From the NCBI GenBank assembly GCA_965178125.1, contig OZ237760.1, positions 496,001 to 560,000 of the forward strand: a stretch of DNA of 64,000 nucleotides, in the 5' to 3' direction. This stretch comes from Bilabrum cf. latius. Lineage: Eukaryota > Bigyra: Bicosoecida > Bigyra > Bicosoecida. Below the pieces are notes generated by a model that was not told the origin of the DNA, made no database searches, and saw only the letters and a program-made list of their open reading frames with translations. This document shows, in pieces, positions 22,215 to 32,584 of this stretch; the first letter of the stretch is position 1; each line of letters opens with the position of its first letter. A program made the translations under genes and the position numbers.

Positions 22215-22435
22215 ACGGTGGCCGGGCTCAAGACAGTTTCGACTGGGCCTAGATCTCTATTTCATTTTACGGCTGAAAGATTACTATCATTTATTGCGAT
22301 TTGGAGCCATGGTGTTCATTGAATCCCTGTGAATGTGCAGTAGGCCAAAAGAGACTAGATTGCAGCGGGCCTGGGCCGGCCGATCACACTTCACCCGACC
22401 AACTCCGTCAAAATAGAACTCCCAATCGCCTCGTT

Positions 22436-24013
22436 TCACCTTACTACCTTCAGTGTTACCCTCCGACCTGCCAGCGGCACAGCGGCCAGCTGTCCCACAG
22501 CCGTGCTTGCATCCCCCGCGCTCTGCATCGTCGCCCTGGCGGCGGACCCATCGGACTTGACCTCCACGGCGGTTGGCGCCAGACCGGCCATCTGCAGGAA
22601 ATCCCTGATCCCGCCCTCATCCACCTCAGGCGGCAGCCCCCCAATCAGCACAACGTTGCCGGCTCCGGGACCATCCCCTGCTGCTGCACCTGCCCCTGCA
22701 CCCCCAGAAGCAGCCCCTGCCCCTGCCCCCGCCCCCGCCCCCATGCCAGCCCCCTTGCCCTGTTTCCTCTTGGCCTCCTTGGCCCGCTGCCTGTCGATGT
22801 AGGCCGCTGCCTGCTGCAGCTCACCGGGGGCCGGGATGCACTTCCCCGCCCAGACCCCCTCTATCCTGAGCGACGACCTCTCGCCGTAGTCTCCCGCGCA
22901 CGCGCCCACGATCTCGAAGCCCTTGCCCCCCTGGAGGCCCACCTCGTCGTCCACTGGGCTCACCAGCTGCAGCACAGAGTCTATGTACAACATCAGCCTG
23001 CCGCTGATGAACACCATCCGGAGCCAAAAGGGGGTGTTGGGCACCACGGGAAAGGGAGGTCCCCCCGCCGCCAGCGCCTTGCCGCTGAAGACCCGCCTCT
23101 GCGTGGCCCAGGCCTGCTTGCGGTACCCCAGCTGCAGGACCAGGGACTCTGCCCCCGTGCCGGATTTCGGGGGCTCGATGCGGATGCTGACGTGGCCAGC
23201 CACCTCGGACTGTGCGTTCTGCTCCGGTCGCTTGATGTGAATCAACGAGATCATCCGGTCCTCGCCCTTGAGCCTGTAAAAGGAGCAGCGCAGAGTCACC
23301 GTGTTCACGTCGGCGCCGTACGCCGGCGCCTTGACGATGAGATCTTCCCCGCGAGCCGCGTCCCACATGCTCCCACTGTCTGCACCAGCCGCTGTTTCGC
23401 TGGAGCTGGAGCCTTCGGCTTTGTACAGAGTGTGTCGAAACAACAGGGGATTACCGCTGTTTTCGAGGCCACCAGCCGCAGCCACAACCGCTGCTGAGCC
23501 CTCCCCTGAGCCCTGAGCTGCCTGCTTCCCGACGCTCTTCATGAGATTCGACAGAAGCGACGCTCCCCCGGATGACCGAGCGCTGCTTGAGCTGCTGGCG
23601 GCCATCGCTGCAGCTGCAGCTGTGCTTGAAGGGCCCTGGTCGAAATCGTTAGCTCCAGCTTCCGTATCGTCAGCCACTGGCATGTCAGCAGCAGACCGCC
23701 CTCCAGATTTTTGAGATTCCTAGATACTACCTTGCTCATCGGCGACCGCTCGTTGCGCTGCATGCGCAGCCGATTGCCTGCCGAGAGATCTCTCGCTAAC
23801 AACGGATCGAGGAGGAGGTGGGCGCGATCCTGCCACGCTCTCTTGCGGCTGTATGGCGTTGTAGGATTTAAATGCTTTTGTATATGCTTCGTCCTGGCGA
23901 AGAGACTCCTCGATGTCACGCTCGAGTTCTGCATCCTCCGCTTGCAGAGCGCGCCACGCCTCAAGCTCCGACGCCGGTAACTGGGCCCGATACTGCGATG
24001 TAGAACCGATCAT
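22436..24013 (-). CDS. protein with central beta-rich (possibly lectin-like) domain and C-terminal RRM
   Basis: The predicted 525-residue protein runs from ATG 24013 to TGA 22436; a TAG at 23720 joins an N-terminal piece to the rest. The N-terminal 120 residues are helical and then Ser/Pro-rich. Residues about 190-400 alternate short strands and aromatic residues ('LRCSFYRLKGEDRMISLIHI', 'FWLRMVFISGRLMLYIDSVL') like a beta-sandwich of the concanavalin-like or galectin-like type; this is a visual impression only. After a helix and a Gly/Ala-rich linker, residues about 453-525 form an RNA-recognition-motif fold with RNP-like strands 'NVVLIGGLPPEV' and 'ARATMQSAGDAS'. Function is unknown; RNA binding is likely. 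It is tandem to the RabGGTase gene, whose stop lies 115 bp upstream of its start. Confidence 0.58.
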
Positions 24014-24128
24014 ACTATTCACTGCGTTAATTGTCTTCTCAGCAAGGGGTCATGCCTCGGAAGTACCAATGAAATTGAGCTGAGTGGGTTGCTTGTGTTT
24101 GTGCACTGCACGCATCTGCCAACCATTC

Positions 24129-25903
24129 TCAAAGCGGCTCGCTTTCCCTGGTGGATAGCATGCTCCTGTACATACCTACATGCCTTGGGTCGAGCTTGAC
24201 TAACAGCTCGACAAGTGCCTCTCCCTCGGGAACAGCAGCAGCTGCTGCTGCTTCCTCGCCGTCTCCTTCCCCGGCCCCCGCCTCCTTCCCGCCGACACCT
24301 GCCTCTGGCTCCACCCCAGCCATCCGCAGCTGCCTTCTCACCAGGTCAGCGGCCAGCAGCGGCCACTTACTCCCTGGCTCCAGCGCGACCAGCCTGGCCA
24401 GCTCTTTCAAGTCCTCTCGCAGCAAGCGGCCCGCCTCCGCCTGCCAGGCCAGCCCCTCCGCCTCTTCCTTGGGGGCCACTGGGTCCAGGTCAGCCACGGT
24501 GATCCCATGCCATGCAGCTGCTTGAGGCAGGGCTGGAGCTGGGCCAAGGGGCAGCTTGAGCCAGGGGTCCCCATCAGTTGCCGGAGCCGGAGTCGGGGCA
24601 GGGGCAGGGGCAGGTGCAGGTGCAGGGGCAGGGGCAGCGGCACGGGCGGCTCTACTTTCTTCGGTGCCTTTACCTGCTGGCTAGGTAGCCGCTACCTTGG
24701 TCGCCTCGCCAGACTTGATGTCCCTGATGTCGGCCCCAGCCGCGCCTTTTGCCGCCTTCTCCTCCTCATCATCATCGATTGCAGCCCCCATTGTGCCCAA
24801 CTCAGCCAGGTACATGTCCCAAGGGGAAGGGGCAGACGGGGCGGCGCGGGGCACACACGGCAGCTGGGGCGGCTTCCCCCTCGCCATGGCACCAAGGCAG
24901 CCCGCCACCCACCTGTGGTAGATCCAAGCGCTCTAGTCATCGGGCTCAGTGAACACGGCGGTGCGGATCCTAGACAGCTCGCCGCTGAGCCCGGCGGGTG
25001 TGACGTGGCCGGCAACCGAGAGCGCTTGTGCTCTCTGGTGCCACGCCGAGTAGTTGCTGAAGTTGCGGTCCAGCTTTTGTTGCGTGTACTCCAGGTCCTC
25101 GTCTGGTTTCTGCCCTGCCCTCGCCGCCAGCCACCGCCTATAATTCCAGCAGTGGAAATTGCGCTCGTCTCTCGTCAGAAACATGTCACAGAGATCCAGC
25201 TCGGACTGCAGATCTACCAAGGGCGGTGTGGCATCAGATGATTGCTCGCTTCCTGCGCTCGCGCCCGGTGCTGCCCCAGCAGCTGGTGCCGCAGACCCTT
25301 CAGCGCCTGTTGCGCTGGTGGCACCGAGGCCGGATGGGTCGGTCTGGGAAGCTGCCCCTGCTTCTCGTTCCGGGGCGTGGCGGTCATGGGTGTTAGTTGT
25401 GCCTTCCCCAGTGCTCCTTGCCCCGGGATCCGAGGCAGCAGCGGAAGTCAGGCCTGGACGTCTCGGTCGACCACCGAGTGCCAGGGCAACGATCCACATT
25501 CGGTGGTGCCATGTGCAATAGCTCTTCGGGTTCCGTTCCCCAAGCGCCTTCGCAGTCAAGGCTAGCTCTCGCTTGAGCGTCAGTGTCGCCTGTTTCTGAA
25601 TAGATTCCTGAGAAAGGTCCCGAGCATCTGCCCAGTACCTCCATCGCCGCAGGATCAGGAACTTTCTGTGAGCCCAGATAGTATAAACATCTGGATTTAC
25701 CGCTAACACGCTGTCCATTAACTTCCATATCTTTTCACCCTCCGAGCCAAGCTGCTTCTGCGATGGATTCAGCTTGAGATTGACAGCACAACGACAGCAC
25801 TAGTACAGCGCTGCGGGTGCTCACAACTAAAGTGAGCAATTCAACATACCTATTTGATGGATGCCTGAGCAAGACTTCGGAATTTTTTGATCTTTGCTGC
25901 CAT
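24129..25903 (-). CDS. RABGGTA: Rab geranylgeranyltransferase alpha subunit
   Basis: Two exons (25903-25850 and 25772-24129) encode about 565 residues ending in TGA. The alpha subunit pairs with RABGGTB to prenylate Rab GTPases delivered by REP. Five PFTA helical repeats are visible: 'NPDVYTIWAHRKFLI', 'NPKSYCTWHHRMWIV', 'ERNFHCWNYRRWLAA', 'NFSNYSAWHQRAQAL' and 'DD', UAG, 'SAWIYHRWVAG'. The last is the most conserved segment of the family (DQSAWxYHRW), with UAG (24933-24935, residue 298) exactly at Gln. A Ser/Ala/Gly insertion of about 80 residues sits between repeats 2 and 3, and an Ala-Pro run lies in the C-terminal part. The leucine-rich repeats of the mammalian protein are not seen. The first exon (residues 1-18, starting 'MAAKIKKFRSLAQ') is the least certain part. 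Confidence 0.9.
25773..25849 (-). other. intron in the RabGGTase alpha gene
   Basis: GTATGT donor at 25849 and CTCAAG acceptor ending at 25773, 77 nt, phase 0. Exon 1 ends with a UAG read as Gln. An alternative donor GTGAGC further into the intron also keeps phase, with exon 1 read in another frame. Confidence 0.55.
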
Positions 25904-26300
25904 AGCGGCCTACTCAGCATCCGACGGCCCTTCGCCGGGCGGCGGTCTCCGGCGTCCATGCTGCGACAGACTGGGAGTTGACAAGTTGGTCAACAGGTGC
26001 AAACTTATTCCAACTAAGAACTCATAACGAAATTTTTTTGTGGCTTACCATTGCTAATTTCTGCTCTGACGCCGATAGTAACTGCGGAGCAGCGAGCATT
26101 CCGGAACTCGAAATGAACGTTCGTTGAACCTAGATGGAAGAATTCAGAATTGCCGCTAAATCTACCCCTGCTGGATCATATCCAGCCTTAGGTCGACTGC
26201 ATTCATATATTGTTACTATCTAGATTGATTGCTTCGACAAGTATCCTACGTGCACGTGGATATTGACCAGTAGTCCTGTCTCTGAGACCTGGCCAATCCA
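25904..26300. other. divergent intergenic region, no gene seen
   Basis: This 397-bp, AT-richer stretch separates the minus-strand RabGGTase gene from the plus-strand helicase gene and presumably contains both promoters. It includes a run of seven T near 26033. No RNA gene or repeat is apparent. Confidence 0.6.
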
Positions 26301-29300
26301 ATGCCAACTATAAACACACTCCCACTGAACGAAGCGCTATCGTAGCTCAAACAAAGGCATGTGCAGCATGCAGTTGAAGATGCTTGCGCTGAAAGGAGCA
26401 AAGGATCAGCCGCATCCAAAGGGCCCTAGGCTATTCCACGCAAGCCAGCTGTATTGCTGTCCCGGTCTGGGCGTCTCAAGCTCCGAGTGTTGAGCACAGA
26501 CGCTTCCTTATCATAGACCAAGATTATTAGAGCCGGATCGAGCATGCGAGTCGTCGTTGCTCTCGAGAACCAAGGGTAGAACCAGTGTACAGTGTGTAGC
26601 GTCGTCGTCCAGGACGCCCCAGCTCCTGGGCAGGGTACCGAGGTCTTTGCCGACTCAAGCGACCACCGAGCCGACTCTCGCACGTCTGCTACAGTTTTAA
26701 AAGCAGCGCCGGTGCCCTGGCAACAAGCGGTGGCTCTGCACACGAAATTGCCCGGCGCCGGATCCAGATCCAATAGCCAGCCGGCGCCTGAATAGACGAA
26801 AGCAGCGGCCAGCGGCGAGCAACCTGGAATCAAATCCGTCTTGAAGGATACAGTATCGAATCAGGACCCTGACTCCCAGCTGTACATTTCCCAGCTTGTT
26901 TGGATTCGGCGCGGGCGGGACGGCAAGCAGTCCACTCTCCGGCGCCGCATCCGCCCCCCTGCAGGCGGCCCCACGGTCCAGAGCTGCAGCGAGACGGGGT
27001 CCCAGGCGCTCGGGAGCAGACAGATCTTGTTCTCTGACTAGCCGAGGGGCGTGATGCAGCTCGGGCCCGGAGACAGGCTGATCGTCGAGCTTCTGTCCGG
27101 GCGGCTGCCCAGCGAGAGCGAGTGCCGCAGCATGCTGGTGTTTGCCTGCGGTGGTGCAGCCACCGGCGTGCCGCTGGACGGGCTGCTCGGCGTGCGCCTG
27201 CTCGGCCGATCTACTGGAGAGCCATACCTGTACAACCTGCGTGGGGGGCTGGATGACGAGTGGGTGGGGCAGTTCCTGGCCATGTACCCAGTGAGACTTG
27301 CCTGTTCAAAGAGTCCGGCCGCAGCCCGAAGTGTTTTGAATGCATGCGATACATTGACGTGCTGCTAGTGGTACTCTTTCTCCCCCGCAGTCCGCCCAGC
27401 CGAAGGTACAGGCACTTCTGGACGACGCATGGACGAGGGAGCCACCTACAGTCGTAACCAAAGAAGGACGAAGAGGCGCCTCTACGCCGCCCAACGAGCC
27501 CATCGCGCTTCCTCAGTGGCACCTCTCTCCAAGAGCTGCCGTCATTTGTGCCGCGGGCGACGACGGTCCCCTGGGCTAGGTTACGCCTAGCGTCATGCGT
27601 GGCGGGTGGCGGCGGCGGATGCACAACCTGCAGATCGCACACTTTGCACAAACTGAGCTAGACTTGCTTCAATTCGCCCAGGCGGGCGTGCCACTGCGCT
27701 GTAGTGCTGGAGTTGCCACGCAGGACGGGACATACAGGGCGTGTGCCCCGAACGAAGTGCTGCTGGATATCGAGTGGACTAAGGAGCAAGCTGCCCTTTT
27801 CGGGGATGCAAGGCCTAGTGTCCTGACGGGGGACCGCGTTTTGGTGCGACCACAACTACCGGGGGGCGTGGCAGTAGATGCGGCAGGCCCCGAGTCGGGG
27901 GCCGCCACGGGCTCGGGGGCCAGTTCAAGCGAAGCAGCTGCGGGCAACGGGACTAGGTCGGGCCTGGCTCTCCAAGGTGATATCGTGTTCGGGACACTCA
28001 GCTCAAAAGGTTGCGTAGTTCGCCTCACGCAGCGACAGGCAATCGCGCTCTTCCGTGGAAGTCAGTTCTTGAGTATGAGGAAACTCAAGGGGCAGTTCGG
28101 CAGGCATGCGCGCAAGGCCTAGCCTAGAACGGCGGCTGCTCCAGTTGTGCCTTGCGACGTTCGTTTCTCGCAGATGCTGCAGCAGGACCGCACCATCCAC
28201 AGGGCCATAGATGCAGTGCATCTGGACCAGCTATTTCCCTCCCCTGAACTTGTGGATATCAAGGCTTTCCAAGCCGAGCAGGATGCCCAAGCGGCTGGCC
28301 GGCCAATGCCGTTGGCCCCGCCGGTGTCGTCCGCTGCACTGGATGACTGGCAGGAAGCCGCCATCGAGTCCTTTGGCCGCAAGTCTCTCAAGCAAGTCCC
28401 CTAGCTCGTGCTGGGCCCATTCGGGTGCGGGAAGACGAGGACGCTCGTGGAGGCGATTCGACGGTGCGCGCTCAGTGGTCCGGCGCAGCGGCTGCTCGTG
28501 TGCACGCACACCAACATGGCAGCCGATCTTCTCCTGAGCAAGCTTGTGAGCTCGTTCAAGCCAAAGCACGTGCTGCGGTTGTATAAAGCAGAGCAGTCGA
28601 AGTCATCCATCGGTTCTCAGATCAAGGAGCTCAGCAACGGGGTTGCCTTGAAGTACGCAAACATCAAGAAGCCGAAGGCGGGCCAACAGGGCCCCTCCGA
28701 GCTGGAGGTGCCTCCCTTAAAGAAGCTAAGGCAGTACAAGATTATCATCACTACCGTGGTTACCGCTGGTAGGCTGTTCTCAGCCGGCTTGCATCCAGCC
28801 AGGAGCGATTCAGTGAGTGGTCCACCCCCGGCATGGGGTGCTTCTAGCCGTTCGGCCGCAGCCTCAGGCAGAGCGGCGAAGCACGGTCGTTCGCCGCTAG
28901 ATAGCCACTTCACACACCTGCTAATCGATGAGGCAGCGCAAACAACGGAGTGCAATGCAAGCGTTGCGCTCTCTCTGGCAGGACCGAACACCAAAGTCAT
29001 CTTGTTCGGGGACCACATGCAGATGGCTGCCGGCACAGCGAGCGAATCCGCAGACAGGCTCAGATACCCAAGGAGCCTGCTTGCCCGCCTGTTCCCAACC
29101 AGGACGTATGCTGATCCATCTTTGCCGAGCAGCCTATGCCGTTGCGAGCTCCGCAACAACTACAGGTCGCATCCGCAGCTTATCCTGCTCTCCAAACACC
29201 TAGTGTACGGGCACGCGGTAGATGCCCGAGCTATTCATGTCCCGCTCATTCCATTCCCCCCATCGTCGCCAATTTACCCAAGTGCCACAGTGTTTGTTGC

Positions 29301-31776
29301 AGTGAGGCACGTCCAACAGCCTTCGCGGAGTCCACGGGCTGCAGGCACATGGGAAGACCTGTACAAACCGGTAGGGGCGATTTCTTCAGCCATGTCGGGC
29401 CACGCTGATTTTCTTAACAGCCCAGAGGCAGTTGCCGTCGTGAGCATCGTCCAGCAGCTGCTGCAGTCCTCAGGCATCACATCGCCAGAGGACATTGCAG
29501 TCGTCACCCCGTACCGCTCCCAGAAGAGACTCATTCACAAGTACCTAACCGGCGCGGGCGTGCCTCGGGGCATCCGAGTGGACCCTGTGCATGCGATTTA
29601 GGGTGCCGAGTTCAAAGCGGTGGTGGTGAGCCTAGTGCGTACCGTGTGGGACGTGCCAGAAGACAACTTGGGCCTGCCGCAGCGTGATACCATTGGAACA
29701 ACGGGACGTAGTGGCACGGCAAGACCAGGGGCGGTGGTTCGAAGCGGGGGCTGGGAGGAAGCCATGGCAGGTGAAATGCCATCTAGCGAACAGGTGCAGG
29801 ACGCTGCTGTGCTAGAGCACATGGATCGGCTGGGCGAGGCGTACGCTGGGAGTTTCATTAACGACGAGACTGAGATAGCGAGCGCCCCCCTAATGGAGAT
29901 AGATGCAACAGCTGGATCAAGCCAGGCAAGGTCTCCATCGAGACCTGGTGCTTCCCTGGCTGCCGCTGGCAGAGCCGACATTGCCAATGCTGTGCGCAGG
30001 GAGCGTGAGCGGGCCAAGCAGGTCAAGCCCATCGGGTTCTTCCGAAACCCCGCTGCATTCAACACGGTCATGACGAGGGCTCGGTCGCTGGTGATCGCTG
30101 TCGGCGACCCCCACCTGCACGTGATGGATCGATGCTGGAGAGCACTAATGCGATCCAGTGTGGAGAGGGGGAAAGCGCTGGAGGCTTAGCTTGACGCCAG
30201 GGCCCTTGCCAAGGTGGACACGTCTCGAGTTAGTCTGGTGCAGTACCTCCCGACCATCGATGCGGAGCTTGATGCACGGCGAGAGCAGTACGCAATGTCC
30301 AAGGGGACCCACCTGCTTCCTTGCAGTCCTTCCATAAGAGTAATAGAGGGCAAAGGCGGTGACACGCTTCAGGGCATTGCGATGGCACGATTCGGTGGCG
30401 AGGCGGCTGCCTCAGCGGCGCAGCTTCGCATGGCGCAGGAGTCCGCGCGCCAGGCCCAGGAGCAGGCCATCAAGCAAGCTGCAGCCGACATGTCGGGCAC
30501 TGGTGGTGCTCTTAGCGGCTTTGACGACCCCATGCGAGCAAGCTAGCTCAGTGCAGGCGCTGCAGGGAGTATGCCAGCTGGTCCTGGGCATGGCATGCAT
30601 CCCGGCATGAGATACGTGGGTGGCGTCATGCCACCGATGCTGCCTCAAATGATGTCACGCGGATTACACGGTTTACCGTTTCATGGCGTGCCGATGGCAC
30701 CACGGGGCTTCATGGGAGGCGGATCTCGCCAAGGCCCCTTTATGCAGGGGCCTGGTTAGCCTATGGGTATGCCTATGGGTATGCCTATGCCGCAGGGGTT
30801 TATGATCCAGCATCCAATCTACGGTGGACTTCCACTACCTGCTGGTAGAGGGCAAACAGAAAAGGTCAAGGGGGAAATGTCTGAACGAGGCAGGTCGGGA
30901 GCTGATGCTGCACCAGGACCAGCATCGTAGACGTCCGCAGCTAGTGGGCAGGCTACGTCAGGCAGGAAGACTCGTACGTCGTTCAAGCTGGACCCTAATG
31001 CACCAATATTTATGCCTACTGCGAGTATGTTTGGGGGCACTCGTGAAGCAAGCGCCGCTCATTGGAGCGGCTAGATGCCTGGACCAGGTGGTGGCCGTAA
31101 TCCCAATCCAGGTGCCGGGCCAGGGGCAGGTGCAGATGCAGGTGCCGCACATGGCGCCAGGACCCATGTGGCCGACCTGGTGCTGCCTGAGGAGCCCAAG
31201 ATGGAAGCTCCCAGCGAGCTGCCCTGGCCCGTCGACAAGAGCTCGGAGCTCATGTGGACACTGTTGCACCCCACGGGGGGGCAACAGCCGTAGCACTGGG
31301 TGCGGTCGGCAGATGCTAGGACGATGCTGCTAGACGGCAGCCTGCGAGCGTGGGCTGCGCCAGGACCGGTCAGCCAGGTTAAGGCATGTCTTATTGTTGC
31401 GAGAGAATCTGAAAGCCCGACTGCCAGGACAGTCTTGACGGAGGACGGCAAGCACTGGCAAGCTGTGCCACTTGAAGGGGTACCCCTTCAGAAGGCGTTT
31501 CCCCAGCTGCAGGACGCGTTCTTGACCGCACCCCTTTCTCTTGTTAGGATTGTAGATACGAGTCTGGTGGTGCGGCCAAGGAATGCGGAAATGGTTGTCC
31601 CGGGGGGCTCATGGGAGGAACTAGCAGCAGCAGGGGGTGCGGCCGCGAGCGCAAGGGATGCGCCTGCCAGAGGGTCCTAGTCTGTGAGTGGGGCGGTATC
31701 GGGCGCGGGTGTTGGGGATGCAGCCGTTGCAAATCCTCGGGAGCACTACCTTCCAGCGGAATTGCAAGGCGACTGA
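26301..31776 (+). CDS. MOV10/HELZ-like SF1B RNA helicase with PAM2 motif
   Basis: Two exons (26301-27290, 27391-31776) encode about 1,791 residues through about 17 TAGs; the stop is TGA. The N-terminal 650 residues are beta-rich, as in MOV10/HELZ. The UPF1-like core has motif I 'GPFGCGKTRT' (about 672), 'LLIDEAAQTTE' (motif II, about 842), 'LFGDHMQMA' (motif III), 'ELRNNYRSHP' (motif IV), 'VVTPYRSQKRLI', motif V 'VHAI', UAG, 'GAEFKAVVVS', and 'FNTVMTRARSLVIAVGD' (motif VI). In the family motif V reads QGxE, so UAG (29599-29601, residue 1067) sits at Gln. The long C-terminal tail has Met/Gly/Pro repeats and, near residue 1527, 'SFKLDPNAPIFMPTA', which fits the PAM2 motif that binds poly(A)-binding protein. 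A role in cytoplasmic mRNA regulation is likely; motif I has Phe-Gly-Cys in place of the usual Pro-Gly-Thr. Confidence 0.86.
27291..27390 (+). other. intron in the helicase gene
   Basis: GTGAGA donor and a pyrimidine-rich acceptor (tttctcccccgcag), 100 nt, phase 0 to phase 0. It shifts the reading frame from one register to another exactly where the continuous open frames change. Confidence 0.85.
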
Positions 31777-31849
31777 AACTCTGTGGAACCGGAAGCCGCC
31801 AGTCGATTCGGCAATCCGGTTCATCTCTCAACAGCGCGTCCACGTTAAC

Positions 31850-32419
31850 ATGAAGTCTGCTTTTTCGTGGTTTGTTATCATTTTCTTTGCTCTGCACATC
31901 CCTCTCACGCTCGTCGTGGATGGGCAAGTTCTCATTCCGCCAACGATGGTACCAGAGTCCCTGCAGCTCGCGGTGCTCGAGTTCGCAAGCAACATGAAAG
32001 ATGACCTGATGATCTCCCCCAGTCAAGCTCCGCTGTGGTTTAAAGCTGTGATTGCGTGCGAAATCTTTCTGCAGGTGCCGTACTTTGCGTTCGCGGCGCT
32101 GGCATGGATCTCGGAGTGGGAATCCAGCATTCGGTCGACTATGCACGTGTATACAGCGCACGTGCTGACCACGATGGTCCCGATTATGCTAAATATTTTG
32201 TATGGTCCCTCATCCGGGGCTAGCAGTGTCGCGTAGACTTGGGAGAAGCAGGGCTGGACGGCTGGACCAGCGAGTGCGCTGAATCGAACGCCGCTGGAAT
32301 CCATAACTCTGGCCGCTGTGTACTCCCCGTGGCTCGTGATTCCCGTGATGATATCTCTAGTGCTGCTGGTGACTCCGCGGGGATAGCTGTTCAGTGGCGG
32401 CAAGGCAAAACAGTCGTGA
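31850..32419 (+). CDS. TMEM97/sigma-2 receptor homologue (EXPERA domain)
   Basis: ATG 31850 to TGA 32417 encodes 189 residues with two sense TAGs (32234 and one near the C-terminus). Four hydrophobic helices and the spacing of key residues match TMEM97, an ER and lysosomal membrane protein of sterol handling: N-terminal helix 1, 'SQAPLWFKAVIACEIFLQVP' opening helix 2, 'YTAHVLTTMVPIMLNILYG' for helix 3, and 'AVYSPWLVIPVMISLVLL' for helix 4, followed by a short basic tail with lysines as in ER proteins. The standard code would truncate it before helix 4; reading through UAG restores that helix. It begins 73 bp after the helicase stop on the same strand. Confidence 0.85.
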
Positions 32420-32584
32420 TCGTTGCCGTGCTCTCCGCAAGTTGCAGGCTATCACGCCTAGAAAGCCGGATTGAACCTGGAACATGCATACTTACAGCAG
32501 TTTCAGTGACAACAGAGTTGTTTCAGGGATTATGTCCGCCTTGCAGCGCTACTGGGGCTGCACAATTGCAGCACTCTCGTGACA

